Assembly (NCBI GenBank): GCA_017432615.1
Contig: JAFRIV010000024.1
Location: 1-64,000, forward strand
Direction of reading: 5' to 3'
Length of the DNA: 64,000 nucleotides
Source: Oscillospiraceae bacterium
Lineage (GTDB): Bacteria > Bacillota > Clostridia > Oscillospirales > Oscillospiraceae
Position 1 is the first letter of the stretch. Every line of letters begins with the position of its first letter. The translations under genes were made by a program, and so were the position numbers. The notes under the pieces were generated by a model. That model saw only the letters and a list, made by a program, of their open reading frames with translations, did no database searches and had not been told where the DNA came from. Shown piece after piece: positions 25,436-34,365 of the stretch.

Positions 25436-26539
25436 ATGAGAATAATAAGCAAGACGATCTTTTCAATGCTGTCGGCTTTATTGCTTTGCTTTCTTCCTTT
25501 TTTGAATAACACTGCGTTGGCTGCATCGGATTATAGCATAGAGATCCTCCCGGAAGAGTCTGTATCCGGATATAGGCAGGCAGCAAGGGATCCCTCCTGG
25601 TATACGGAGGAAGCAGTATATGATCGCCTGATGGCTATGCAGTCCGGTTATCCTGAAGGCATGCCTTATACGAATAATGACTCTTACGAAAACACCTATC
25701 TTTGGCATGGCGGTGAGTATGACGGGTACAACGTCCATTACACGGGCCGAGGCTGTGCCGCCTTCGCGCTGATCATGAGTGATGCCGCCTTCGGCTCAGA
25801 TATGCCTTTGTGGCAGGAATATAACGTATCTTTCTCAAACGTTCGCGTCGGCGATATTCTGCGGATCGATAATGACAGCCATAGTGTCATTATACTACAG
25901 GTAAATCAGGATTCCGTAACCATCGCTGAAGGAAACTACAACAGTTCCATCCACTGGGGCAGAACGCTTTCCTCCCAGGCAGTGGAGAATGCCGATTACC
26001 TGTTCACGCGCTGGCCAGGGGTTCCACAGCCTTCAACCTACACGGTCTCCTATGATGCAAACGGCGGTATGGGTGCTCCGGCCGCGCAGACGAAAAAGCA
26101 GGGAGAGTCCATAACGCTCAGCAATGTCAGGCCAGGCAGAGACGGGCAGTTCTTCGTGGGATGGGCAGAAAGTGCAAGCGCGGTCACAGCTGTTTATCAG
26201 CCTGGGGATACTTTTTCTCAGAATGCGGATACCACACTATATGCGGTATGGGCGATACCCGATTTTATACTTCCCGCTTCCCTGACATCTATTCAGGATG
26301 AAGCATTTGCTGGCGGTGCTTTTCATTTTGTCAAGCTCTCAGAGAGGACTCTTTCCATCGGTGAGGACGCTTTTGCAAACTGCAGGAATCTGCTGTATAT
26401 CTATATTCCGGCAGCGACGGAAGACATAAATCAGAAGGCATTCGGTGAGACGCCGACGCTGAGCATCATTGGTCAATCGGGTTCCGCTGCTGAAGAATTT
26501 GCTTTCCGGCACAACTGCCCTTTCATTGCTGCATCCTGA
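25436..26539 (+). CDS. Secreted CHAP-like / InlB B-repeat / BspA-LRR protein
   Basis: 367 residues. Signal peptide 1-30 (ends TALAA). Residues ~50-190 resemble a CHAP/NlpC-like cysteine peptidase: GRGCAAFALIMSDAAFG supplies the Cys, and HSVIILQVNQDSVTIAEGN has the His-strand pattern. An InlB-type repeat (YTVSYDANGGMGAP to TTLYAVW) covers ~204-273, and a BspA-type leucine-rich repeat (LPASLTSIQDEAFAGG, then IGEDAFANCRNLLYIYIP) ends it. It may cut peptidoglycan or amide bonds and adhere at the surface. No sorting signal is seen, so it is probably released or held by the repeats. Confidence 0.8.
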   Translation: MRIISKTIFSMLSALLLCFLPFLNNTALAASDYSIEILPEESVSGYRQAARDPSWYTEEAVYDRLMAMQSGYPEGMPYTNNDSYENTYLWHGGEYDGYNVHYTGRGCAAFALIMSDAAFGSDMPLWQEYNVSFSNVRVGDILRIDNDSHSVIILQVNQDSVTIAEGNYNSSIHWGRTLSSQAVENADYLFTRWPGVPQPSTYTVSYDANGGMGAPAAQTKKQGESITLSNVRPGRDGQFFVGWAESASAVTAVYQPGDTFSQNADTTLYAVWAIPDFILPASLTSIQDEAFAGGAFHFVKLSERTLSIGEDAFANCRNLLYIYIPAATEDINQKAFGETPTLSIIGQSGSAAEEFAFRHNCPFIAAS

Positions 26540-26616
26540 TCAAAAATCCGGCGCTGCATCAGGCTGTCAGCGCAAGGATCGTCCCTGATTACGTCTTTAA
26601 AGGAGATTGCAAAGAT

Positions 26617-27219
26617 ATGACTGCTATGCTTATTGAAGCCTTCGGCTATCTTGGTTCCCTGCTGGTCCTGGTTTCTTTTCTGATGACCTCTGTAGTAAAA
26701 CTGCGCATCGTGAATACTGTCGGCAGCGTCATCTTCGCCATTTATGCGCTGATCATCCATTCCTTTCCAACGGCTGTTATGAATTTTTGCCTGGTAGGCA
26801 TCAATCTTCACTTTCTGTGGAAACTGCGTCATGAAGACCCCAGCTATCGCCTGCTCTCGCTGCGGCCGGAAGAAACTTATGTGCAGGATTTTCTGCAGCA
26901 TCATGCCGAAGACATCGCCGCTTTTTTCCCGCAGCGTCGCCCTGAGAAAATGGAGCCGAATCGTGCTTATATGGTTTTCCATAATTCCGAACCGGCGGGG
27001 ATCCTTGTGGGGCGGGAAGAGGACGGAATCCTGAATATTGCTCTGGATTATTCCACTCCTGCCTACCGGGACTGCTCCGTTGGCAGCTTCATTTTCGATC
27101 AGCTTCCTTCTCCGCTCCGGATCCGCTACAGCAACGCGGAAGAATCACACGTGTCCTATCTGAAGCATCTTGGATTCACGGAAACAGACGGGATCTGGGA
27201 AAGGGAGCTGTCAAAATAA
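26617..27219 (+). CDS. YgjV-type membrane domain fused to a GNAT-like domain
   Basis: 200 residues. Residues 1-75 contain three membrane helices with the YgjV/Imp pattern (FGYLGSLLVLVSFLMTSVVK, then LRIVNTVGSVIFAIYALIIH and SFPTAVMNFCLVGIN). Residues ~85-200 look like a degenerate acetyltransferase-like module (YMVFHNSEPAGILVGREED, then LDYSTPAYRDCSVGSFIFDQL and LKHLGFTET). The function is unknown. AAGGAG lies 11 nt before the ATG. It is 77 nt downstream of the secreted protein gene. Confidence 0.75.
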   Translation: MTAMLIEAFGYLGSLLVLVSFLMTSVVKLRIVNTVGSVIFAIYALIIHSFPTAVMNFCLVGINLHFLWKLRHEDPSYRLLSLRPEETYVQDFLQHHAEDIAAFFPQRRPEKMEPNRAYMVFHNSEPAGILVGREEDGILNIALDYSTPAYRDCSVGSFIFDQLPSPLRIRYSNAEESHVSYLKHLGFTETDGIWERELSK

Positions 27220-27328
27220 TCGACCCGTAGAGATCTTCTGTACCGGCAGAGACGGTTGTGCAAAGGGCAGATGCTCATAAGAAAGTTTTGAAAAACTGGG
27301 GACCTGTCTGTCAAGGTTGGCAAAAGGA

Positions 27329-27367
27329 ATACCGGTCTGCTGTTTATATGATTCGGCAGACCGGTAT
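27329..27367 (+). terminator. Terminator after the YgjV-like gene
   Basis: ATACCGGTCTGC (27329-27340) pairs perfectly with GCAGACCGGTAT (27356-27367), followed by TTGTG. Confidence 0.65.
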
Positions 27368-27459
27368 TTGTGTAACTAATCAAACCAGATCCCTGGATTT
27401 ATCTTTCCAAAAACTTGCGATCCATATCAATCGTATTTCTTACTTATCCACACTCTGGT

Positions 27460-27936
27460 TCATTCGCTCACGGCATTGATCGGCACCTTCATTTCTTTGA
27501 CAACCTCACGGATGCTTTTGTTGTCCGTATTGATAACGATATTCCCCCCCGGGCAGGGCGGAAGGTGCAGCCAGTAGTAATTCGTTTCATCTTTATCGCC
27601 GCGCTTATCATTCCGCTTTTTCAGCGTTTCCTCAGAGCAGGTAAGCGTGAAGGCGATGGTTTCATAATCCCTAGCTGTAATCCCATTCAGGATGTTTTCC
27701 CGGATTTTCACGTCCGTCAGCACCACCGACGTAAAGAACACAAATTCAAAATCTGATTCCAGATAATTGGACAGGACAAAGGACATGCTTCTGTCTCCAT
27801 TCCGCAGACGCTGGTCCGTCACGGAAAAAGGATGCACACACCAGCACCAGTCTCCGTCCAGATACGCGCTGTTGTCATAGTTTTCAAAGAGCCTTGTCGG
27901 AAAGCCGCTGAACAACCTTAATAATTTTGCGTTCAT
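27460..27936 (-). pseudogene. P-loop nucleoside/shikimate-kinase-like gene without its Walker A
   Basis: 158 codons. From residue ~20 on it matches P-loop kinases of the AAA_33/shikimate kinase type (NSAYLDGDWCWCVHPFSVT, then FTLTCSEETLKKRNDKR). Such proteins start with a GGxxGxGKT loop about 15-20 residues before LDGDWCW. Here that place reads LLRLFSGFPTRLFENYD. In another frame the upstream DNA reads KVVQRLSDKA, which fits the helix after a P-loop, so a frameshift plus 5' loss is likely. Without the P-loop it should not bind ATP. The next gene is 106 nt upstream. Confidence 0.6.
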
Positions 27937-28042
27937 AATCTTTCTTATCCTGTAGGATTATGGCGATATGCCGCTTCCTCGTCCACCAGAGTTGCTCCAA
28001 TATCAAAGAAATCCCGATCAATTGAAGACACTATTATACCCA

Positions 28043-29374
28043 TTACATCACTTTCCAGTAACCCGTTTTGTTTGAACCGATCCGCTGTATCAGCTTTCTG
28101 TTTTTCAGTGCCGCGAGCAGCCTGGATATGGTTCTCTCAGACTTTCCGGACACATCCGCCAGTTCTGCGTTTGTCATGGACGGTGATTGCTTCAGCAAAG
28201 AAAGCAGCATCAGCTCCGCTTCAGTTATCCCGCCATTTATTCCGCCGTCCTTTGGCGGGATATTCCGGTCGTCTCTTGAGAATTCAATCGTAAACGCCGT
28301 CTCCTCATTTATGTACGATACTTTGACGCCCGCTTCATTGCAAAGCGTGTAGATCTTCCTGATCCCCGACCCAAAGGTCTCAACATCCTTGCAGAGATAA
28401 AGCGATTTTGCGATCACTTCATTTCTCAGGTACGAACGGATATCTCTGGTATAAAAGTCTATCGGCTCAAATTCATTGGCAAAGGAACCCGGGTTGCAGA
28501 TGGAAATACGGTTCGAGAAAACATCTATTTCATGTTGGACGGAAAGATCATAACGTGCGTGTGCAAAGCTGTTGATTACAGCTTCTCTTATGGCGTCGAC
28601 CGGGATCTCGGGGATCTCTTTCCGGTGGATGCCGTCCCCGCTCATCTCGACCCGCCAGCGGATGTTCTTTATGATATAGGTCACCGCCGCGTCGATCAGC
28701 TCAAATATATTCCCCTCTGTCCGGTCCATATCCAGAAAAGTCTCTTTGTGGTTGGTGGCAAAGACGGCCATTTTCAACGCAATGGGTTTTCTGGAAGAGA
28801 ACAGACAGACCCCGGCGTTTGTCAGATGATTGCCATTCAGAACACCGAGTTGGTCCAGGATCTTCCGTTTATCGTATTCGATCTCTAGCAGTCTGCCGCA
28901 GGAAATGGCGGAATCATAAAATGCTTTGACAGTTTTTTCATCCGCATCGTCTGAGGTTTGATCCGTGGTTTTGTTCTCCCAGTTCTCTTCGTACTCCCTG
29001 CGAATCATGATCTTGCGAAGTTCGGAAGGGGACAGTTCTCTGTCTTCGTCAGCAATGCGGATATAGTACTTTCCGAAAGCGGAGTAAGGTACGTCTTCTC
29101 CGGAAAACGTAAGAGTGATGACCTCGACGCCTTCGATTTCTTCAATATCGACGACGGGTATCAACTGCGGTTTTATGGATTCGTAAACTTTCCGGGAAAC
29201 GTCACGAAGGGTGGAGTCGGTAATGGTAAATGGATTAGGCGTGCCATCGTTCCTTAGACCGAAATACACTTTTCCCTGCTTATGCTTGTTCAGCATGGCA
29301 GAGACAGACACCATAGCCTCATTCAGCTCCCCGGTCGTTTTCTTAAATTCCCTGTGTTCGTCTTCTCGCATCAT
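28043..29374 (-). CDS. AlbA_2-type ATP-binding transcriptional regulator
   Basis: 443 residues. The N-terminal Schlafen/AlbA_2 domain is visible (EFKKTTGELNEAMVSVSAML, then GKVYFGLRNDG and SPSELRKIMIRR). A HATPase_c_4-like region spans ~255-370 (PVDAIREAVINSFAHARYD and GSGIRKIYTLC). A winged helix closes it (MTNAELADVSGKSERTISRL). Members are regarded as ATP-dependent DNA-binding regulators. GGAGG lies 8 nt before the ATG. It stands alone; its role here is unknown. Confidence 0.88.
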   Translation of the reverse strand: MMREDEHREFKKTTGELNEAMVSVSAMLNKHKQGKVYFGLRNDGTPNPFTITDSTLRDVSRKVYESIKPQLIPVVDIEEIEGVEVITLTFSGEDVPYSAFGKYYIRIADEDRELSPSELRKIMIRREYEENWENKTTDQTSDDADEKTVKAFYDSAISCGRLLEIEYDKRKILDQLGVLNGNHLTNAGVCLFSSRKPIALKMAVFATNHKETFLDMDRTEGNIFELIDAAVTYIIKNIRWRVEMSGDGIHRKEIPEIPVDAIREAVINSFAHARYDLSVQHEIDVFSNRISICNPGSFANEFEPIDFYTRDIRSYLRNEVIAKSLYLCKDVETFGSGIRKIYTLCNEAGVKVSYINEETAFTIEFSRDDRNIPPKDGGINGGITEAELMLLSLLKQSPSMTNAELADVSGKSERTISRLLAALKNRKLIQRIGSNKTGYWKVM

Positions 29375-29593
29375 TTGACAGACCTCCCTTCCGCGTTTTC
29401 ATTTTATCATGCGTGGCGGAATAAATCAACTATGATGGCGGGATAAATGGCGGGATAACAAATTTGAAAAAAGCTTTTGATCATTCTTAGCGTTTTGCAA
29501 AAACGTGCAGTTCACACGAAGTGAGATCTCCGGGTTTGGGAGGTGTTCCCAACGATCCCGTGCAGATTTTGCAGGAAGAACCGGATCTGGACA

Positions 29594-29721
29594 CTGCTTG
29601 CCAAGTACTGAACAGCCAACTGGTCATGCCGCAAATTTGCAAAACCTGTATGTGCAGGCCCTGCTTGCCAGGTAGTGAAACACTGGCGAGCAGTTACGTT
29701 GACGTGAAAAGCCGTCAACGT
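29594..29721. ncRNA. Possible structured RNA segment
   Basis: CTGCTTGCCA plus the next ~10 bases are directly repeated (29594 and 29661). The second copy forms an 11-bp stem with 29683-29693 (CTGGCGAGCAG). A perfect 9-bp stem, ACGTTGACG/CGTCAACGT (29696-29704/29713-29721), follows, and CCTG/CAGG pairs at 29645-29658. No known RNA family is recognised, and the strand is not clear. Confidence 0.35.
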
Positions 29722-29733
29722 GTTTCGGATAAA

Positions 29734-29762
29734 TTGACAACAGAGAAGCGTATTGGTACAAT
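29734..29762 (+). promoter_or_regulatory. Consensus promoter reading into a gene-free region
   Basis: TTGACA (29734-29739) and TACAAT (29757-29762) with a 17-bp spacer. Downstream there is no sense gene for ~300 bp, only the inverted repeat at 29972-30026, so a short untranslated RNA is possible. Confidence 0.55.
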
Positions 29763-29971
29763 AACAGTGGTTCTGAAAAGGATCATTTGGGGAATCAGAA
29801 TTGCCTCATTCGTTGATCGGTTCCCGGACCTTAAGATCTCCGGGTTCCGATATGGTATCTTTCCGATAGGATGGATACGGTAAGTCTGCATCAGGGCGGC
29901 CGTCGACTGTTTGACAGCCGGGTTACATAGAAGCATATCAGCAAAGGCAGGCTGCTTATTTATATAAAAAA

Positions 29972-30026
29972 CCGGTACAAAATACACGAAACTCCTGATA
30001 ACAGAATATTGTGTATTTTGTACCGG
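29972..30026. repeat. Dispersed inverted repeat, copy 2
   Basis: CCGGTACAAAATACAC (29972-29987) and its exact inverse (30011-30026) are separated by 23 nt. It shares the GGTACAAAATACAC arm with 12344-12394. Confidence 0.75.
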
Positions 30027-30086
30027 CAATGGAAAGAACAGTTTTCGGATTTTTGGCCGATACGGGACCGGTCTGCTCTTACAGGG

Positions 30087-30827
30087 TCACTGCGGAAGGT
30101 CTTCCGGGTCAAAGTGAAAAACAGGAATGTTCGGATTTCCTTCAAATGTGATGGTGAGAGAGCCATCCTGTGCCCTGTGCATGGCAAAAACCCGCACATC
30201 GGCATCTTCCGGCTGCCAAAACAGTTCTCCGTTTTCGTAGATCAGCTTTATCGTCTTCATTTCCGGCCCGTTTGTTCCGGTAATGATCCCTTCGGAGATG
30301 GTTGCTTCATCGCCTTCGATTGCGAGCGAATAGTATTCTTTCTCGTCCAGCGGGATCATGGTTTCCCCGAAGGAAATGGTTTTACCGACATACTTTCCGG
30401 CATAATCTTCCAGCGAGGGGAGCACCGGGTCAAAACGGAAAACAGGAGCTTCCGGAATCCCGTCAAAGGTCAAGGTCACCAATCCTTCTTCCTGCAGACG
30501 CAGGGTGAATACCCGCACATTCTCCTCGGGTGGGACCCAGTACAGCTCTCCATCCTCAAACTGCAGTTTCTTCGGGTCCGTCCCCAGTTCACTGATCCCG
30601 GTGATTACGGCTTCATCCCCGTCGATCGTAAGCGTATAGGGTTCTTCCTGCAGAGGCACGACATTGCTGCCGAAAGAAATGGTCGTGCAGGAATAATCCC
30701 CGGCGAAATCTTCCGGTGTCGGTGCCGGATCAGACTCTGCAAAGGCTGTGTGACCGCTGCCGGATACGGAAAGCGCAAGGAATAAAGCAACGCAAAGCCA
30801 GGCGAACCGTCTCATCGTTTTTCCCAT
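30087..30827 (-). CDS. Secreted protein with two tandem lipocalin-like repeats
   Basis: 246 residues. Signal peptide 1-30 (ends TAFAE). Two ~100-residue repeats follow: the first starts PEDFAGDYSCTTISFGSNVV and the second LEDYAGKYVGKTISFGETM. Each contains LxIxGDEAxI and ends VFRFDP or VFHFDP. The beta-rich pattern suggests a small barrel. No family name is certain. The ATG follows GGAGGATAAT. It is 100 nt downstream of the protein kinase gene and may share its transcript. Confidence 0.7.
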   Translation of the reverse strand: MGKTMRRFAWLCVALFLALSVSGSGHTAFAESDPAPTPEDFAGDYSCTTISFGSNVVPLQEEPYTLTIDGDEAVITGISELGTDPKKLQFEDGELYWVPPEENVRVFTLRLQEEGLVTLTFDGIPEAPVFRFDPVLPSLEDYAGKYVGKTISFGETMIPLDEKEYYSLAIEGDEATISEGIITGTNGPEMKTIKLIYENGELFWQPEDADVRVFAMHRAQDGSLTITFEGNPNIPVFHFDPEDLPQ

Positions 30828-30926
30828 TTTTATTATCCTCCCTATTTTTTATTATGAATGCTGTTTGTTTATTATAGCAGGAATCGAAGAGAAACAGGTG
30901 GGCATCATGCCCACCTGTCCCTTTGT

Positions 30927-32321
30927 TCAGTTCTGCTCCGCCTGCTGAAAAGAAAACACTTTATCTGCATTGGCAAATGCGATCGCTGCTTCTCCGCAGG
31001 AAACATCTCTCGGCCGATTCACGCCGGTGAGGATCCCGTGATCTTCACACCACATCAGGGAGACCGTGATGCCGGGGTATTCTTCAGGCGTTCCCCTGAT
31101 GGAGGACCAGTCGGCAGCGATCTCCGGCCAGTAGGCTTTTGTCACAAAGTAGGCAAGATAATCCCTGTCGATATACTGCGCATCATCCAGCGACCACGGG
31201 AGAAAATGAGCTTCACTTTCCTGCGGAGGTTCCATCGGGTTGGGAATGCGCACATACTCCTCCTCCATTTCATACAGCTCCAGAAGCGTCTCTTTCATCA
31301 TCCCTACGGTATAATAAGCAGCTGTATTATCGAAAAGCTGTGTACCGTACTTTGCCTGGAGATAGGAGACAGCCTCCCGCTGGCGCTCTTCGTCCGGCAT
31401 TACAAGAGGGATCACAGACCCGTCTGTAAAAGGATTATAGGTAACTTTTTCATAGATCTTTATCCCGGCAAACAAAAGAATCACCGCAGCTGCAACAGCG
31501 CAGATCGAGATCTTTGCAATCCGCATGGCCTGTGACCGGGGGTTTGCGGCAAGCAGCGCGCGTCTGACCTGCGTCATATCGGAATAGCGGTTTTCCGGGG
31601 CAAAAGCCGTGCACCGGTCAATGATTTTCTTCAACGGCCGGTAAAGGCGGATCTTGCTGTTTTCCCGTACACTGTCCGTCAGGAGGAAACGGAGCAGTAC
31701 CCCGAAGGCGTATATATCCGACCTGCAGTCCGTTTGCGCAAAGCCGTATTGCTCGGGCGGAGCATATCCTTTCGTCCCGAAAAATACGGTATCCGTCTCC
31801 TCCGCGGTTTTAAAAGTTCTGGCTATATCAAAATCGATCAGGACAGGTTCTTTTTCTTCCGTTATGATGACGTTCTCCGGCTTGATATCCCGATGAATAA
31901 CCGGAGGCGTCCGGCTGTGAAGATAGATCAATATTTCGGCAAGCTTTGCACAGAGCCGGATCACCTCCTCCTGAGAAAGTTCCTTCTCTCCGGCATACTC
32001 ACTGAGCGGAACCCCCTCAATATAGGAGCGCACGATAATAAACAGGGAATCATTTCTGTAACTGCCGCAGAAAGACGGGAGCCCTTCATGATGCAGATCG
32101 CTCAGAATGCAGTCCGGATCCAGGTTTTTAAACAGGGCGGTGTCATAGCATTTTGCAACGCACAGGCGCTGCGTCCCTTTTTCTCTCACCAGAAACGTCT
32201 CCCTGCCCCGATGGGACGCCAGGCATTCCAGCTGATCGTAATCCGCCAGAAATGCCTCGGGATAGCCTGCCTGTGAGAATATGGTTTCTATTTCCTGCAC
32301 GGCAGTCTTTCTGTCAATCAT
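30927..32321 (-). CDS. Transmembrane serine/threonine protein kinase
   Basis: 464 residues. The kinase domain spans ~25-260 with the VAIK-like Lys in CVAKCYD, catalytic loop HRDIKPEN, metal-binding LIDFDIAR (DFD in place of DFG), and activation segment GTKGYAPPEQYG. A single membrane helix lies at ~268-288, then a ~175-residue extracellular domain with no PASTA repeats (QREAVSYLQAKYGTQLF to the end). It phosphorylates Ser/Thr in the cytoplasm, perhaps in response to an external signal. Its start overlaps the upstream HTH gene by 8 nt. Confidence 0.9.
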   Translation of the reverse strand: MIDRKTAVQEIETIFSQAGYPEAFLADYDQLECLASHRGRETFLVREKGTQRLCVAKCYDTALFKNLDPDCILSDLHHEGLPSFCGSYRNDSLFIIVRSYIEGVPLSEYAGEKELSQEEVIRLCAKLAEILIYLHSRTPPVIHRDIKPENVIITEEKEPVLIDFDIARTFKTAEETDTVFFGTKGYAPPEQYGFAQTDCRSDIYAFGVLLRFLLTDSVRENSKIRLYRPLKKIIDRCTAFAPENRYSDMTQVRRALLAANPRSQAMRIAKISICAVAAAVILLFAGIKIYEKVTYNPFTDGSVIPLVMPDEERQREAVSYLQAKYGTQLFDNTAAYYTVGMMKETLLELYEMEEEYVRIPNPMEPPQESEAHFLPWSLDDAQYIDRDYLAYFVTKAYWPEIAADWSSIRGTPEEYPGITVSLMWCEDHGILTGVNRPRDVSCGEAAIAFANADKVFSFQQAEQN

Positions 32322-32823
32322 TCTTCCGCCCTCCCCCCAGAACCGGTAGGTTCAAATCATAGAGAATGATCTGGGCATCCACAAAGGGAATATCGTGATA
32401 GAGGCAATAGATGATGGCGGCATCTCTTTTTACCCGGGGATATAAGGGGCTTTTTCTGGCAATTCTTAAAAGATCCTGCGTTTCCGGCACCGACAGTGAA
32501 AAACCGAACGCAAGCTGCAGGACTGTATCCCTGGACGGGGTGCGCCTGCCGCTGAACAGCTGATGCCCGAATGATTTTTCCAGTCCGGCGCGCTGAATGA
32601 CATGCTCAGGCACCTCATTCTGCCGGGCACATAAAGAGGAAATGTATTCATGGAAATTCGGCAGCGTGATATCCGAGGCGCTTCCGTTCAGGAAAAGAGG
32701 CAGATTCGTAGTATTGAAAAGAAGGGCAAGAAGCTCTTCCGTGCCGAGCCCGGGCGCCGCCGCGGCCGGTTCTTTTTCCGCCGCTTCCGGCGGTATCTTT
32801 TCTTCGTAAGGCATATGGCTCAT
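32314..32823 (-). CDS. HTH protein coupled to the Ser/Thr kinase
   Basis: 169 residues from ATG 32823 (GGGAG 7 nt upstream). After an Ala/Glu-rich N-terminus, residues ~70-140 look like an XRE-type domain (VIQRAGLEKSFGHQLFSGRR, then TPSRDTVLQLAFGFSLSVPE). The C-terminal AAIIYCLYHDIPFVDAQIIL, then YDLNLPVLG, closes it. The tight overlap with the kinase suggests it is substrate or partner. I know of similar HTH-kinase pairs in Clostridia, but no published function comes to mind. Confidence 0.65.
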   Translation of the reverse strand: MSHMPYEEKIPPEAAEKEPAAAAPGLGTEELLALLFNTTNLPLFLNGSASDITLPNFHEYISSLCARQNEVPEHVIQRAGLEKSFGHQLFSGRRTPSRDTVLQLAFGFSLSVPETQDLLRIARKSPLYPRVKRDAAIIYCLYHDIPFVDAQIILYDLNLPVLGGGRKND

Positions 32824-33390
32824 CGTACAGCTCCCGGGAGAAGAAGTTTCCGGCAACGTCCGCTGTTTCTGACAGGGTCGGTTTGAACAGAGCCGGTTCA
32901 GGCAGAATCACACCGCTATTATACATGACAAAAACGATTCCATCAACCGGTACTGCGGAGATTGTATTGAGTAGAAAGAACTACGTAAGCCCTGACCTGT
33001 CCCGTGCGTACTGTTCTTCCGTACACAGCGGTTCAACCTTATAAGTGCAGAGGCTCGTACCGGTCAAGGATACTGGAAAATCCGGCCTGCGTGAGTCTTT
33101 TACCCGATATCGTCGTTCGTAAACTTGCATGTGCGGCACTTCTTCGGTATGCTTTTCGGGAGTAGGCAACTTCACAGGCGCGTCACTCCGGTAGCCCAAG
33201 TTTTATTGCCCTGTTTTTTCTGGTTCCTATACAAAAAGGCTGTAAAGGTCAGGTGAGTTTGTTCTCATCCTTTCTTCACAGCCCCAAAGAATACATATTG
33301 TTTAACTGGAATTCATCATGGAAGAGCAGCATATTTGTTGTCCCGATCACCGCACTCGGAGCATGAATTCCCTCATCAATTAAAACGATT
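32824..33390. other. Gene-free region with decayed fragments
   Basis: It contains the intron-like fragment 32981-33199 and a terminator for the protease operon at 33232-33283 (GGCTGTGAAG/CTTTACAGCC then TTTTTG on the minus strand). Between 33284 and 33390 a leftward frame reads IVLIDEGIHAPSAVIGTTNM without a start codon, probably a gene remnant. Confidence 0.45.
32981..33199 (-). other. Possible group II intron-like remnant
   Basis: On the minus strand, CGCTGTGTACGGAAGAACAG, then TACGCACGG, resembles the GCCGTATxCG...CGTACGG hairpin (domain V) at the 3' end of bacterial group II introns. A frame runs through it but looks like RNA read as protein. No maturase is present. This is a weak call. 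Confidence 0.25.
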
Positions 33391-34365
33391 TTATGCCGGC
33401 ACAGACGCAAGACTCATAATCATACTATAGGTCACTGCGGCGGTCATCAGACACATCAGGACAATCGCAATGATCAGCGGGAGGGTGACGAGGCTCGCCG
33501 TTCCGCCGCCGCGGACACAGAGGCGCAGTTTTTCCCGGCTTCCCTCACACCGGGCGATGCCGCGCAGGCACAGCACGACAATCACAAGTCCCACCACTGC
33601 TGCCGTGATCGTGACAAGCGCGCTCTTCAGATCGGAAAGCCCCCGTGAGAACGGGAAGATATATTTCTGTACGAAGTCAGTCCCAAATCGCTCCTCCAGG
33701 ACCATTGAGATCGGCGCCATGCCATTGTTCAGAAAATGGAACAGAATGCCGGGCCAGATGGAGCCTGTGAGCACAAACAGAAGGCCGAGAACGATCCCGA
33801 TGGCGAAGGCATAAAAGAACTGGGTGGGGTTCATATGCATCAGGCCGAACAGAAACGCCGTCAGCAGCACGGAGGCGCGCAGCCGCCCGGTGCCGCTGTA
33901 ACTGTTGAGCATCCCTCCGCGGAGGACAAATTCCTCAAAGAAGGCCGGGATAATCGCCACACCGATAAAGTTTACAAAAAAGCTGCCGCCAAGCATCTTT
34001 CTGCTGGCAGACTCAAAAAAGCTGGGAAACAGGAGGTTGGTCAGGGAAGAAATCAGATGTGAGATTGAATGCGTTGCCATGCAGAGCACAATGGTCAAGA
34101 GGATCGTGAGCGGCTTTACTCTGTGGAATCCATAGGCTGTCAGGATCGTTTTGCCTTCCTTCCGGCACAGCAGAGATGCAACGACCAGCAGCGGAATGTA
34201 ATAGATCAGAGCCACCCATGTCATGGGCAGTCCGGGAATCTTCACAGAGCCAAGGCCGATCATGAGCACAGCGTACCACAAGAAAAAGATGTTCGCGCGT
34301 TTAACAGAGAGCGCTCCGCGTGGTGCCTCCGATACGGATACGGTTTTTTCGATTTCTTTGCTCAT
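33391..34365 (-). CDS. CPBP-family intramembrane glutamic protease (2)
   Basis: 324 residues with eight or so helices. The CPBP/Abi motifs are present: AFFEEFVLRGG (EExxxR), FLFGLMHMNPTQFFYAF (FxxxH) and LFHFLNNGMA (HxxxN). These enzymes cleave within the membrane and are linked to prenyl-protein processing or bacteriocin immunity. The ATG overlaps the PrsW stop by 4 nt. It is the last gene before the terminator at 33232-33283. Confidence 0.9.
   Translation of the reverse strand: MSKEIEKTVSVSEAPRGALSVKRANIFFLWYAVLMIGLGSVKIPGLPMTWVALIYYIPLLVVASLLCRKEGKTILTAYGFHRVKPLTILLTIVLCMATHSISHLISSLTNLLFPSFFESASRKMLGGSFFVNFIGVAIIPAFFEEFVLRGGMLNSYSGTGRLRASVLLTAFLFGLMHMNPTQFFYAFAIGIVLGLLFVLTGSIWPGILFHFLNNGMAPISMVLEERFGTDFVQKYIFPFSRGLSDLKSALVTITAAVVGLVIVVLCLRGIARCEGSREKLRLCVRGGGTASLVTLPLIIAIVLMCLMTAAVTYSMIMSLASVPA

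Larger units (their letters stand above)
29375..30086. other. 712-bp gene-free region with hairpins, a promoter and a dispersed repeat
   Basis: It holds the structured stretch 29594-29721, a strong rightward promoter (29734-29762) and the inverted repeat 29972-30026. GATCTCCGGGTT occurs at 29524-29535 and again near 29835. Open frames in this stretch have no ribosome binding sites or family resemblance. Confidence 0.6.

Noticed and set aside
29521-29883. A 120-codon rightward open frame
   Set aside because: No ribosome binding site, a hairpin-rich sequence and no family resemblance; treated as non-coding.
30927-32321. DFD in place of DFG in the protein kinase taken as an inactivating change
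   Set aside because: I recall LIDFDIAR as a normal variant of this Clostridial kinase subgroup; the Mg-binding Asp is kept.
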